Shown piece after piece: positions 34,339 to 43,229 of a stretch of 64,000 bases of DNA. How positions within the stretch are numbered: position 1 is the stretch's first letter; every line of letters begins with the position of its first letter. A model generated the notes under the pieces. It was given only the letters and a program-made list of their open reading frames with translations. It did not search any database and was not told the origin of the DNA. Source of the DNA: Iamia sp. SCSIO 61187 (lineage in GTDB: Bacteria; Actinomycetota; Acidimicrobiia; Acidimicrobiales; Iamiaceae); assembly GCF_019443745.1 (NCBI RefSeq), contig NZ_CP050948.1:62001-126000 (forward strand). The letters are read 5' to 3'. Position numbers and translations under genes: made by a program.

Positions 34339-35658
34339 TCACGGCGCGCCCACGGGGATGGCCGAGCGGCGGGCCCGGCGTTGGGCCCGCACGTTGGCGT
34401 CGTCGGACAGCCGCACGAGCAGGGCGAGCAGGACGTAGTTGGCCAACAGGGCCGAGCCGCCGAAGGAGACGAACGGGAGCACCACGCCGGTGAGGGGCAG
34501 GACCCGGGTGACGCCGCCCAGGATGATGAACGCCTGGATGCCCATGAGGGCGGTCAGGCCGGTGGCGAGCAGCTTCTCGAACGAGCCGGTCTGGCTGATG
34601 GCGACCCGCAGGCCGGAGCCGACGAGGAGCAGGAAGGCGACGAGGATGGCGGTGGTGCCGAGCAGGCCCAGCTCCTCGCCGATGATGGCGAAGATGAAGT
34701 CGTTCTCGGCCTCCGGGACCCGGTTGCCGAGACCCAGGCCGAGGCCCCGGCCGGCGATGCCGCCGTCGGCCATGGCGTACCAGCCCTGCAGGATCTGGAA
34801 GCCGCCGCCGTCGGCGTCGGAGTAGGGGTCGAACCAGTTCGTCACGCGCAGCTGGACGTGGGCGAAGAGGAGCCACGACACGAAGGCGCCCAGCCCGAAG
34901 AGCCCGAAGCCGACGAGCAGGTAGCGGGCCCGGCCGGTCGACACCCACAGCATCACCATGAAGAGGCTGAAGAAGAGCAGGGCGGTGCCGAGGTCGCGCT
35001 CGGCCATGATGACGACCAGGGCGATGCCCCAGGCCACCAGCACCGGTCCCAGGTGCTTGGGGTCGGGCAGGATGGGTCGGCTCTTGGGCCACGAGGCCAG
35101 GGCGAGCAGCTCGCGCTTCTCGACCAGGTACCCGGCGAAGAAGATGGCCAGGCACAGCTTGGCCACCTCGCCGGGCTGGAAGGTCAGCGGGCCCAGCTGG
35201 ATCCAGATGCGTGCTCCCTTGACCTGCAGCCCGAGGATGGGCAGCAGCGGGATCATGATCAGCACGATGGCGGCGAGGAGGGCGCTGTAGCGGTAGCGCT
35301 CGAGGTCGCGGGGGCGCTTGACGAAGAACAGGGTGGCGACGAAGGCGAGGATGCCGACCGCCGTCCACAGCGCCTGGCGGGACGCCAGGTCCTGGTCGAG
35401 CCGGGCGATGAAGACGTAGCCGATCCCGTTGAGCAGCCCGGCCAGGGGGAGCAGGGTGCCGTCGGCCCCGGGGGCGAGGCGGCGCACGGCGATGTGGGCG
35501 ACGACGAAGAGGGCGACGACGACGGCGAGGAAGGGCCCGACGTTCGCCGGGACCGAGGCGGTGCGGCCCAGGCTGGCGAGGGCGTAGGCGCCGCCGAAGA
35601 CGGCGACCCCCATGAGAAGGAGGGTGAGCTCGGCGTTGCGCCGCAGCCGCTCGATCAC
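34339..35658 (-). CDS. rodA: RodA/FtsW-family peptidoglycan polymerase (SEDS)
   Basis: 439 residues from a GTG start, with about ten membrane helices. SEDS features: FQPGEVAKLCLAIFFAGYL (the conserved E region), ERDLGTALLFFSLF, and near the C-terminus GVTRVLPLTGVVLPFVSFGGSALLANYV. It polymerises lipid II; its partner is PbpA downstream. It is 22 bp from both neighbours, in a single operon with pstP, fhaB and fhaA. Confidence 0.92.
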   Translation of the reverse strand: MIERLRRNAELTLLLMGVAVFGGAYALASLGRTASVPANVGPFLAVVVALFVVAHIAVRRLAPGADGTLLPLAGLLNGIGYVFIARLDQDLASRQALWTAVGILAFVATLFFVKRPRDLERYRYSALLAAIVLIMIPLLPILGLQVKGARIWIQLGPLTFQPGEVAKLCLAIFFAGYLVEKRELLALASWPKSRPILPDPKHLGPVLVAWGIALVVIMAERDLGTALLFFSLFMVMLWVSTGRARYLLVGFGLFGLGAFVSWLLFAHVQLRVTNWFDPYSDADGGGFQILQGWYAMADGGIAGRGLGLGLGNRVPEAENDFIFAIIGEELGLLGTTAILVAFLLLVGSGLRVAISQTGSFEKLLATGLTALMGIQAFIILGGVTRVLPLTGVVLPFVSFGGSALLANYVLLALLVRLSDDANVRAQRRARRSAIPVGAP

Positions 35659-35680
35659 CGGGTCGGTCCTCCGCCGACGC

Positions 35681-37207
35681 TCACGGCGCCGTCGTGGTGG
35701 TGGGTCCGGAGTTGGGGATCTCCGAGCCGGTGGTCGAGGAGTCGGCCTCGGTGGTCGTGGTGGTCGGCTCCTCCTCCGGCTCCTCCCGGACCTGGCCGCT
35801 GTTGACCCGCGAGAGGGCGTCGTCGACCGAGTCGAACTCCCGCTCGGCCCGCACGTCGTCGACGACCTCGTCCTCGAGGTCGTCGAGGGTCAGGTCGGTC
35901 CGCTCCTCGATCGACGGGTCGAAGATCAAGAAGCCGCCGGGCGTGCCGCGGTAGACGACGACCTCGTCGCCGTCGGTGCCGAGGAAGACGGTGCGGTTGG
36001 CGTACCAGGAGAGGCCGAGGTAGGCCGCGCCCGCGATGCCGGCGAGGACGATGAGCGCGACGAGGGCGGTGACGACCTTGTGGCGCCCGCCGGCGTGGTC
36101 GAGGTCGTCGTAGAGGTCGGTGGTGGAGCGGCCGAAGGGGAGGTCGGCGTCGGAGGGCCGATCGTCGTCGTCCTCCTCGCCACCCGGGAACCCGGGGTCG
36201 GGCGGGGTCGGGAAGGTCCCCTCCGCCGGCGGGGCGGCGGGGGCCTCGGGCGCAGGTGGCGGGGGAGGGGGTGGGGGTGGGGGCGGGCCCAGCCCGGGAT
36301 CGGTCGGCGGGGCCCCGGGCGGTGGTGCGGCCGTGGACGGGGCCTCGGCGACCTCGGTGACGTCCTCGTCGGCGGCGACGGCCGGCATCTCGCGCGTCGG
36401 CGCCAGGTCGGCGTCGTCGGGGACCGTGCCGGTCTCACCGGCGACGGCCACCGCGGCGGCGGCCCGCTCGGCCCGGCCGCCGTCGTCGACGACGTCGGCC
36501 ACGACGCAGGTGATGTTGTCGCGGCCGCCGCCGGCGTTGGCCAGCCGGACCAGCTCGGTGGCGATGGCGTCGGGGTCGTCGCCCTCGGACAGGACCGCGA
36601 TGAGGGTGGCCCGGTCGACCTCGTTGAACAGGCCGTCGCTGCAGAGCAGGAAGCGGTCGCCCTTGAGCGGCACCACCGCCCCGGTGTCGACCTCGACGTC
36701 CTGGTCGATGCCCAGGGCGCGGGTGAGGATGTTGCGCTGCGGGTGGACCGCAGCCTCCTCGTCGCTGAGCTGGCCCCCCCGGCGCAGGTCCTCGACCAGG
36801 CTGTGGTCGCGGCTGAGCTGGTGGAGCTCCTCGTCGCGCAGGAGGTAGACCCGGGAGTCGCCCACGTTGACCCAGGCGACCTCCTCGTCGTCGGTGCCCT
36901 GGTTGACCAGGGCGATGGCCACCAGCGTCGTGCCCATGCCCCGCAGCTCGGCCGAGTCGGCGGCGCGGGAGAAGATGCGCCGGTTGGCCTCCTTCACCGC
37001 CTCGACCACCGACGGCGTGGTGGGGTCGGTGATGATGGCCTCGAGGGTCTCGACGGCGATGGCCGAGGCCACCTCGCCGCCCTGGTGGCCGCCCATCCCG
37101 TCGGCGACGGCGTAGACGCCGACGCCGTCGGACACCAGCTTGGAGTCCTGGTTGTTGGACCGGACCTGGCCGACGTCGCTGGCCGACCCGACGCGGAACG
37201 TGGTCAT
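35681..37207 (-). CDS. pstP: PstP-type PP2C protein phosphatase, membrane-anchored
   Basis: 508 residues from ATG 37207. The PP2C domain (1-240) has RSNNQDS, VADGMGGHQGGEVAS, GDSRVYLLRD, LCSDGLFNEV and GGRDNITCVVADV metal motifs. A long Ala/Pro-rich linker with a ten-proline run separates it from one membrane helix (VALIVLAGIAGAAYLGLSW) and an extracellular domain with a Thr/Ser tail. It removes phosphate from PknB and FHA targets. Confidence 0.92.
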   Translation of the reverse strand: MTTFRVGSASDVGQVRSNNQDSKLVSDGVGVYAVADGMGGHQGGEVASAIAVETLEAIITDPTTPSVVEAVKEANRRIFSRAADSAELRGMGTTLVAIALVNQGTDDEEVAWVNVGDSRVYLLRDEELHQLSRDHSLVEDLRRGGQLSDEEAAVHPQRNILTRALGIDQDVEVDTGAVVPLKGDRFLLCSDGLFNEVDRATLIAVLSEGDDPDAIATELVRLANAGGGRDNITCVVADVVDDGGRAERAAAAVAVAGETGTVPDDADLAPTREMPAVAADEDVTEVAEAPSTAAPPPGAPPTDPGLGPPPPPPPPPPPAPEAPAAPPAEGTFPTPPDPGFPGGEEDDDDRPSDADLPFGRSTTDLYDDLDHAGGRHKVVTALVALIVLAGIAGAAYLGLSWYANRTVFLGTDGDEVVVYRGTPGGFLIFDPSIEERTDLTLDDLEDEVVDDVRAEREFDSVDDALSRVNSGQVREEPEEEPTTTTTEADSSTTGSEIPNSGPTTTTAP

Positions 37208-37244
37208 CGAGGCTCCTGGGGCTGGATGGGGCGGAGGCCGGGCG

Positions 37245-37733
37245 TCACCCGAGCTCCAGGACGGTGTTGCCGATCTGCACCTGGTCGCCGCGCTGCACCG
37301 CGACCGCAGCGGTGACCCGGGACCGGTTGACGAAGGTGCCGTTGGTCGAGCCCAGGTCCTCGACCCAGGTCTGGCCGTCGCGGCTGAAGATCCGGGCGTG
37401 GATCTGGGAGGCGAAGGTGTCCTCGGGGATGGCGACCTGGCACCCGCCGGCACGGCCCAGCGTCATCTCCGCGGCCAGGGGGAAGACCCGGCCCCGCTGG
37501 TCGGCCGGTTCGAGCACGGTGAGCTGGGTGGGGATCTTCCTCGCCTGGCGCTTGGACAGGTTCGGCGGGGCCGCCGCCACGGGCGGCGCGTAGCCGCCCC
37601 CCGCCGCCGGTGCCCGCTCCAGGGCGCGGGGCGGGTTGAGCTCGACCCACACGGCCCGCAGCACCCGGAAGAAGAACAGGTAGAGCAGGGCCAACAAGAC
37701 GAACTTGAGGATGGTGAGAAGCTCGTCGGACAT
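37245..37733 (-). CDS. fhaB: FHA-domain protein FhaB (FipA-like), membrane-anchored
   Basis: 162 residues: N-terminal membrane helix (LLTILKFVLLALLYLFFFRVL), then a linker and an FHA domain with MTLGRAGGCQVAI, FASQIHARIF and DLGSTNGTFVN, the phosphothreonine-binding set. It docks phosphorylated PknB substrates at the septum. Confidence 0.9.
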   Translation of the reverse strand: MSDELLTILKFVLLALLYLFFFRVLRAVWVELNPPRALERAPAAGGGYAPPVAAAPPNLSKRQARKIPTQLTVLEPADQRGRVFPLAAEMTLGRAGGCQVAIPEDTFASQIHARIFSRDGQTWVEDLGSTNGTFVNRSRVTAAVAVQRGDQVQIGNTVLELG

Positions 37734-37820
37734 GACGTCGGGGAGGTTACCGGTCCCCCCTCAGCGGGACGGTCCCGCGCAGGGGTGGGCACTCCCCGGG
37801 ACCGGGCCGAGCGCCGACCC

Positions 37821-38477
37821 TCAGCTGGCCTCGAACCAGATCCGGGTGTTGCCGAAGCTGATCTCGTTGCCGTCCTCGAGGGGCTGGATCGACACCCGGA
37901 TGCCGTCGACGCGCGACCCGTTGGTGGACCCGAGGTCGACCAGCACCCACCCCGACCCCGCCGGGCGGATCTCGGCGTGGTTGCGGCTCACGTTGGGGTC
38001 CGACAAGACGATGGTCGACTCGGCCCGCCGGCCGATGGTGATCACGCTCTCGCCCAGCGGGATGCGGTCGCCGGTGGGCAGGACCAGCGACCCGGCCCCG
38101 GCCCCGCCCTTGCCCTCGCGCAGGCGACCGTTGACCTGGCAGGTCCCCGCCCGCAGGTCGCTGGGCTCGAAGCTGACCTCGACGGGGCCGAGGAAGGAGT
38201 AGGCCTCCTCCCGGGCGTGCTCGCGGGCGGCGTCGGCCAGCTCGCGCTGCAGGCTGTCGGCGATCTCGGCGAAGGCGGCGTGGTCCTCGACGCTCAGGTA
38301 CACGATGAACGAGTTGGGCACGACGGTGCGGCCCCGCACGTCGATCGACCGTCCGGTGTCCATCTCCCGGATCAGGCGGCGGCCGATCTCCACCGGTCGC
38401 AGACCCGAGCGGAACACGCGCGAGAAGGTGCCCTCGACGGCTTGCTCCAGCCGACGTTCGAACCCCTTCAAGCTCAT
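37821..38477 (-). CDS. fhaA: FHA-domain protein FhaA with DUF3662 N-terminus
   Basis: 218 residues. The DUF3662 domain (MSLKGFERRLEQAVEGTFSRVF, LRPVEIGRRLIREMD) is followed by an FHA domain (ITIGRRAESTIVL, VSRNHAEIRP, DLGSTNGSRVDG). FhaA is shorter here than in mycobacteria, where a long Gln/Gly linker separates the domains. First gene of the leftward division operon. Confidence 0.92.
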   Translation of the reverse strand: MSLKGFERRLEQAVEGTFSRVFRSGLRPVEIGRRLIREMDTGRSIDVRGRTVVPNSFIVYLSVEDHAAFAEIADSLQRELADAAREHAREEAYSFLGPVEVSFEPSDLRAGTCQVNGRLREGKGGAGAGSLVLPTGDRIPLGESVITIGRRAESTIVLSDPNVSRNHAEIRPAGSGWVLVDLGSTNGSRVDGIRVSIQPLEDGNEISFGNTRIWFEAS

Positions 38478-38587
38478 CGGTCGCCAAAGATACCGGGGAG
38501 GCCCACCCGCCGAGGAAGCACCGGGGTGGGAGGCGCCACCGTCCGCCGCAGCGGACCGGGGCTGGTCGGGCGGTGGAAGATGGGTCC

Positions 38588-39886
38588 GTGCAACCCGTCT
38601 GGAGCGCCCCGGAGGCGCCGCCCCCGCCGCCCGCGCCGGCGGCGGCGGTCGGGCGCACCGCCGCCGAGCCGGTGGCCGAGGGCGAGCGGCGGGTCACCGT
38701 CGATGCCCTCCGCGCCGTGGCCCTGCTGGGGATCGTGCTCGTCAACGTGGCCGCCTACCGCCGGGGTGCCTTCGTGAGCCTGTCCGCCGCCGGGGGCGAG
38801 GTCGCCGGCGAGGTGTCGCCGCTGACCGTCGTGCTGGCGGCCCTGGCCGAGGGCCGCTTCTACCCGCTGTTCTCGTTCCTCTTCGGCTGGGGGTTCGCCG
38901 TTCAGGACGCCCGCAGCCGGGCCCGGGGCCGGTCGGTCACCGGGCCCTGGCTGCGCCGGTGCGCCGTGCTGCTCGTGCTCGGCGTGCTGCACGCCACCTT
39001 CCTCTTCGACGGCGACATCCTCGTGGCCTACGCCGTGATCGGCGTGCCGCTGCTGCTGGTCCGGCGGGTGCCGCCCGGGTGGTTGGCCGGCATCGGGGCG
39101 ACGCTCGTGCTGCTCCAGTCGCTCTTCACGACCGGACTGGTGTCGCTGTCCGCGGCCGTGGCCCTCGAGGCCGAGAGCGCCGGGAGCATCGCCGAGGTCC
39201 GGGCCGACGAGCAGGCCCACCTGGTCTCCGAGGCCGTCGTCTACGCCCGGGGCTCGTTCCTCGACGTCGCCCGCGAGCGGGCCGACGATCTGGTGGTCGA
39301 CGAGCTGCTGGGGTTCTTCACCGTGGGCGGGACGGTGGCCGGGATGATGCTGCTGGGCATGGCCGCGGCCCGAGTGGGGTGGGTCGACCCCCGCCGCTGG
39401 CCCCGGTGGCTGCGCGCCGCCATGGTGCCGGCCTGGGCGATCGGGCTGGCGCTGTCGGTCCCGACGGCCTGGCTGGGCGGGCGGATCGCCCTGGGCACCG
39501 ACGACCCCGGCGAGGCCGCCCTGCACTGGATCGGCTACTCGCTCCTCGGCCCCGCCGTCGCCCTCGGGTGGGCCGGGGTGATCGTGCTGAGCTCCCGCAC
39601 GCCGCTCGGCGGCCGCGTGCTCGGCGCCATCGCCCCCGCCGGACGGATGTCGCTGACCATCTACCTGACCCAGTCGCTCGTGGCGTCGCTCGTGTTCAAC
39701 GGCTACGGCGTGGGCGTGGGCGAGAACGTCGGCATCGGCGTGGCCGTGGCCATGGCGGTCGGGCTGTGGGTGGTCCAGGTCGCCCTCGCGGTCCTGTGGT
39801 TCCGGGTCTTCGCCATTGGCCCGCTCGAGGCCGTGACCCGCGCCGCGGCCTATCTCCGCTGGCCGGGTCTGCGCCGCCGGGGCTAA
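38588..39886 (+). CDS. DUF418-type multi-pass membrane protein
   Basis: About 432 residues. GTG 38588 has GGAAGA seven bases upstream; an in-frame GTG at 38573 is the alternative. A Pro-rich N-terminus precedes about ten membrane helices; VTVDALRAVALLGIVLVNV, FSFLFGWGFAVQ and the C-terminal GRMSLTIYLTQSL are typical of DUF418 proteins (YeiB-like). Possibly a transporter or acyltransferase-like membrane enzyme. It is divergent from fhaA. Confidence 0.8.
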   Translation: MQPVWSAPEAPPPPPAPAAAVGRTAAEPVAEGERRVTVDALRAVALLGIVLVNVAAYRRGAFVSLSAAGGEVAGEVSPLTVVLAALAEGRFYPLFSFLFGWGFAVQDARSRARGRSVTGPWLRRCAVLLVLGVLHATFLFDGDILVAYAVIGVPLLLVRRVPPGWLAGIGATLVLLQSLFTTGLVSLSAAVALEAESAGSIAEVRADEQAHLVSEAVVYARGSFLDVARERADDLVVDELLGFFTVGGTVAGMMLLGMAAARVGWVDPRRWPRWLRAAMVPAWAIGLALSVPTAWLGGRIALGTDDPGEAALHWIGYSLLGPAVALGWAGVIVLSSRTPLGGRVLGAIAPAGRMSLTIYLTQSLVASLVFNGYGVGVGENVGIGVAVAMAVGLWVVQVALAVLWFRVFAIGPLEAVTRAAAYLRWPGLRRRG

Positions 39887-39903
39887 CGTCGGCCGCTCCA
39901 CTC

Positions 39904-39987
39904 GGGCGAGTGGCGGAATTGGCAGACGCGCTGGATTCAGGTTCCAGTGTCCGAAAGGACGTGGGGGTTCAAGTCCCCCCTCGCCCA
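39904..39987 (+). tRNA. tRNA-Leu(CAG)
   Basis: 84 nt. Acceptor GGGCGAG pairs with CTCGCCC; anticodon stem CTGGA/TCCAG closes loop TTCAGGT, so the anticodon is CAG. The long variable arm (TGTCCGAAAGGACGT) fits a leucine tRNA, and the T arm is GGGGG-TTCAAGT-CCCCC. CCA is not encoded. Its 3' end is the left attachment site of the island. Confidence 0.97.
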
Positions 39988-39988
39988 C
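39970..39988. other. attL, left attachment site in tRNA-Leu
   Basis: CAAGTCCCCCCTCGCCCAC, the T-arm/acceptor 3' end, is identical over 19 bp to 63902-63920. Integration leaves the tRNA intact. Confidence 0.85.
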
Positions 39989-40169
39989 TCCCACCCGGAC
40001 TTCAGTCCATCGAGAGGGTCTCGGCGCCGAAGCGCCGGGACCTTCTGCGCTGGGACATCGTGCCGACCCGCGGCCGGGTGTCAAGGACCGCGCCGGGGGT
40101 GGTGGCGCCACAGCCGACGGACCGGGCGCGGGGATTGCCGCCCGGTCGGTCGATCAGACGGTCCCGGCC

Positions 40170-40733
40170 ATGTCCCCAACCGGAACCCTCCACCAACGCC
40201 ATCAGACCAACGAGGTCCGGCGCCGGCTCGGCAAGATCGGCAGCGGTGCCTTCTCGCCGGCCGGCCCGGCCCGGGCGCCGCTGCGTCTCGCCCACCCCAC
40301 TGCCCCGGCACCGACGGCGTTCCCGCTGGGTGCGCAGACCCGCACCGTCGACCCCTCAGGTCGCCTCAAGCTCAACAGCGACCCGCGCCTCGGGGAGGTG
40401 CTCGGCTGGGAGCCCGGGGTCCTCGACGTGGTCATCGTCGACGGCTGGGCCGTGCTCCGTCAGCTCGGCTCGGGCATCGGGGTGAAGAGCCCCCGCTACT
40501 CCTCGGAGGCCTCCTACGTCCGATCCAGCGCCGGCGTCGAACGCATCACCCTCAAGCCCGCCCACATCGAGCACCTGGTCCGCGGGACCGACCGGCACCT
40601 GCTCGTTGCTGCAGCCCCGTCCTCCGGCGCGCTGATCGTCGTCGACCCGGGCGTCTGTCTCGCGGGCGCCCCCGGGGTCGTGCGCCACTCGCTCACCTCC
40701 GAGACCTCCCGTGACCCCAAGGACCAGCCGTGA
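40170..40733 (+). CDS. Small AbrB/SpoVT-like protein coupled to the recombinase
   Basis: 187 residues. Residues about 57-98 (TRTVDPSGRLKLNSDPRLGEV ending before LGWEPG and then VVIVDGWAVLRQ) follow the AbrB/MraZ swapped-hairpin pattern: V-D-x2-G-R-[hydrophobic] then LGW-x-PG then beta strands. This is my inference; the rest is unlike anything I know. Its stop overlaps the recombinase GTG (GTGA), so they are co-translated. It could be the directionality factor or a repressor of the recombinase. A decayed copy lies at 60325-60445. Confidence 0.65.
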   Translation: MSPTGTLHQRHQTNEVRRRLGKIGSGAFSPAGPARAPLRLAHPTAPAPTAFPLGAQTRTVDPSGRLKLNSDPRLGEVLGWEPGVLDVVIVDGWAVLRQLGSGIGVKSPRYSSEASYVRSSAGVERITLKPAHIEHLVRGTDRHLLVAAAPSSGALIVVDPGVCLAGAPGVVRHSLTSETSRDPKDQP

Positions 40734-42073
40734 ACCCCACCGACCCTGAGGTCGTCAAGACCGCGGCGCAGTTCGGCCTCTCGCCCGAGGAGTTCATCGC
40801 CCGCCTCGCCACCCCAGCGACGACCGATGCCCCACTGGTGGCGGACCACATCGACGACCACCTCCGTTCCATGACCCGCAACAGCCGACGGACCTACCGG
40901 ACGCACCTGTGGCGTCTGCGCGATGGGACCGGCCCGTTCTGCGATCAGCAGTGCGAGCCCTGCCTGCAGCGCTGGTCGGGGCCTGCGTGCAGCTGCCCCA
41001 CGGAGTGCGACGTCTGCGACGACGGCGCCGGGGACCCCAGCTGCGCTTGCCACGACCCTTGCGGCGCATGCGTGGCTCGCCGGGCGGACTTCACCTGCCG
41101 CTGCACCTGTCGCCCGTGCCTCGACAGCCGCATCTCGCTCGCCCCCCGGGCTCAGATGCGCGTCGGTCCCTCGGTCTACGACCGGTCGGCCATCGAAGCC
41201 CTCGCCTCCATCGCCAAGCGTCACGCAGCCAAGGAGGGGATCGTCGAGAACCGGGTCCGCGCCGGAAAGGGCCTCGCGCAGAAGGCTGCCGAGGGCACAG
41301 GTGCCCAGGAGACCGCCGTCTCCGCGTGCCGGGCCCTGTTCAGGTCGGCGCTCAGGTGGACCGACGGCTACGACGGACACGACGTCGCCAAGCCCCGCCG
41401 ACCCGGCAATGAACGGCGGCCGCTCCAGGACTTCGAGCTCCTCGAGCTCGCCCACGAGACCGCCGTCGGCGGCGACGACCCTTCCTTGGACTCCCTCCTG
41501 TTGGACTACGGGATCGCCACGGGCGCCCGGCGCCTGGGCGCCTACGGGTTGACCTGCGGACAGCTCCACGACGCCCGCCAGATCATCGAGCTGAAGGACA
41601 AGTACGGCCGACCCCAGGGCGCCCCGGTCTCGGCCGAGCTGATCACCCGCCTCCGGGACCACAGCATCTCCCGCCGAGGATCGGTCTGTGACCCCTCCTC
41701 GCCCGACTACCTGCCCGACGCGCCGGTGTTCTACTACCGCACACGCGACGGAGTCCGACCGGTTCGCTCGCGCCGGTTCGACACGCTCCACAAGCGTTGG
41801 CAGAGGACGCTGGCGTGGGCCAACGAGGAACAGGTCGGCTACCACCACATCCGCCACTCGATGTCGATGGTGCTCAAGTCCCAGTACGGGCCCCAGTACT
41901 CCAAGCGATACCTGCGCCACGCCGACGGCGACGTGACCGAGCTCTACGGCGCCTGCACCCTCGAGGAGCTCGCTCGTGCGATGTCGGACCTGTTGGAGTT
42001 CGACCACCCCCTCGTCCATGGCATCGAGGACCGCCGGGCCGCGACGCGGCGCCGGCTCGGCTACGACCTGTAG
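40730..42073 (+). CDS. int: Tyrosine recombinase (integrase) with a 60-residue cysteine-rich insertion
   Basis: 447 residues. Catalytic set: Arg 267/268 in ATGARRLGAYGL, H372-x2-R375 in HHIRH, His 397 in LRHADG and nucleophile Tyr 406 in VTELYG. The core-binding domain starts as usual (LVADHIDDHLRSM, SRRTYRTHLWRLRDG) but is interrupted at 71-130 by a segment with 15 cysteines in C-x2-C, C-x-C and C-x3-C spacings, likely holding several zinc ions, before the domain resumes. I do not know this insertion in the phage-type integrase family. It presumably catalyses integration at tRNA-Leu. Confidence 0.88.
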   Translation: MNPTDPEVVKTAAQFGLSPEEFIARLATPATTDAPLVADHIDDHLRSMTRNSRRTYRTHLWRLRDGTGPFCDQQCEPCLQRWSGPACSCPTECDVCDDGAGDPSCACHDPCGACVARRADFTCRCTCRPCLDSRISLAPRAQMRVGPSVYDRSAIEALASIAKRHAAKEGIVENRVRAGKGLAQKAAEGTGAQETAVSACRALFRSALRWTDGYDGHDVAKPRRPGNERRPLQDFELLELAHETAVGGDDPSLDSLLLDYGIATGARRLGAYGLTCGQLHDARQIIELKDKYGRPQGAPVSAELITRLRDHSISRRGSVCDPSSPDYLPDAPVFYYRTRDGVRPVRSRRFDTLHKRWQRTLAWANEEQVGYHHIRHSMSMVLKSQYGPQYSKRYLRHADGDVTELYGACTLEELARAMSDLLEFDHPLVHGIEDRRAATRRRLGYDL

Positions 42074-42624
42074 CCGGCGGAAAGCCGCAGCGACACGGTG
42101 ACGACGAATGGGGACCTGGCTGCCGGGACGTTGGTCGTGACTGCAGGTGCCGAAGTAGCCAGCGGTTGGCTGCTGGCACCAGCGATCGATGCGCCAGGAA
42201 GCGGATTCCGCGGCGGACTTCCGAGATCACGCAGCTCCTCGGCCCGTGGTCGCCTGGCCGCGGTGTTGCACCAGCCAGTGTGCCCGAACTGCCCCGCGGC
42301 GGCTGCTGGCGTGCGCGCGGTTGAACCTCGCCTTGCGGGCACCAGCACGGGACTCGACGTGTGCAGCTCCAGCCGCTCCGGCGCGCTCGAGCGCTTTTGT
42401 CCAAAAGCGCTCTGATCCAAGCGCGGTGAAGAGACGCGTCTCTTGGGTCAAGAAGAAGGATGCAAAAGCGGACGCGCTTTTGTCTGGGGTCATCAACACA
42501 AAAGAGCCCAGGAAAAGAGAATGTGACCCGACCACTTAGGACCGCTCTTTTGAGCCAAAGAGATCGGCATAACACCAGGTCACAGCCCTGATCGACGGGG
42601 CCGATGATTCTTCGTATTTACCCC
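42074..42624. other. Non-coding region with clustered palindromes
   Basis: No credible gene in 550 bp. The right half is AT-richer than its surroundings and packed with symmetric sequence: GAGCGCTTTTG-TC-complement at 42389-42412, AAGAGACGCGTCTCTT at 42429-42444, CAAAAGCG-GACG-CGCTTTTG at 42463-42482, and AAAAGAGC (about 42499) with GCTCTTTT (42544). Possible regulatory RNA, recombinase accessory sites or a replication/transfer origin. Confidence 0.6.
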
Positions 42625-42653
42625 TTGACGGCATCATCAGTTTAGGGTCAAAT
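42625..42653 (+). promoter_or_regulatory. Sigma70-like promoter for the NYN gene
   Basis: TTGACG, 17-bp spacer, TCAAAT. It ends about 50 bp before ATG 42705, which has a strong AAAGGAAAGG ribosome-binding site. Confidence 0.6.
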
Positions 42654-42704
42654 GCCTCACGTCAACCCGGCGAACACCCTTGGAATCACCAAAGGAAAGG
42701 GAAC

Positions 42705-43229
42705 ATGGACATGAAGATCATCCCCCTCACCAACCGAGGTCGAGCCCTGGTCCTGGTCGACGGAGCGAACCTCCGCGGCCACCTCCAGAGCGCCGCCTAC
42801 CCCCGCATCGACGGCTACGCCTTCGCCGCGTGGTGCCAGCAGTTCGGCCGCCCCACCATCACCTGGTTCCAGGGCGCCTACCCCGGTACGGCCGGGTTCT
42901 TCGCCCACCTGCGGGCGGCCGGCATCGAGGTCGTCACGAAGGCCGTCAAGCACCTGCCCGGCGGCGCCCGCAAGGCCGACATGGACATGGAGATCGGCTC
43001 GGCCGCCCTCCGCCGCGCCCACCACTTCTCCACCGTCGTTCTCGTGACCGCCGACGGCGACTTCGCCTGCATCGTCCGCGACCTCCGGGCCATGGGCGTC
43101 GACGTCGTGGTCGTCGCCCCCGAGGGCACCACCGCCCACGAGCTGATCCGGGCCGCCGGCGCCGAGAACGTCCTCGACCTCCACGCCGAGCTGCCCGCCT
43201 TCGGCTACGACCCCCGGGCGGCGGCATGA
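42705..43229 (+). CDS. NYN-domain (LabA/DUF88-type) ribonuclease
   Basis: 174 residues. PIN-like NYN fold: LVDGANL with D19 and N22, KADMDMEIG with D92 and D94, and TADGDF with D117/D119 give the acidic metal-binding set. NYN proteins cut RNA. The nearby promoter and strong ribosome-binding site suggest it is expressed on its own. Coupled by an ATGA overlap to the next gene; the pair could work as a defence or RNA-turnover unit. Confidence 0.88.
   Translation: MDMKIIPLTNRGRALVLVDGANLRGHLQSAAYPRIDGYAFAAWCQQFGRPTITWFQGAYPGTAGFFAHLRAAGIEVVTKAVKHLPGGARKADMDMEIGSAALRRAHHFSTVVLVTADGDFACIVRDLRAMGVDVVVVAPEGTTAHELIRAAGAENVLDLHAELPAFGYDPRAAA

Noticed and set aside
42098-42415. Small plus-strand frame downstream of the recombinase
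   Set aside because: No ribosome-binding site, composition rich in Ala/Arg/Ser without pattern, and it runs into the palindrome cluster.
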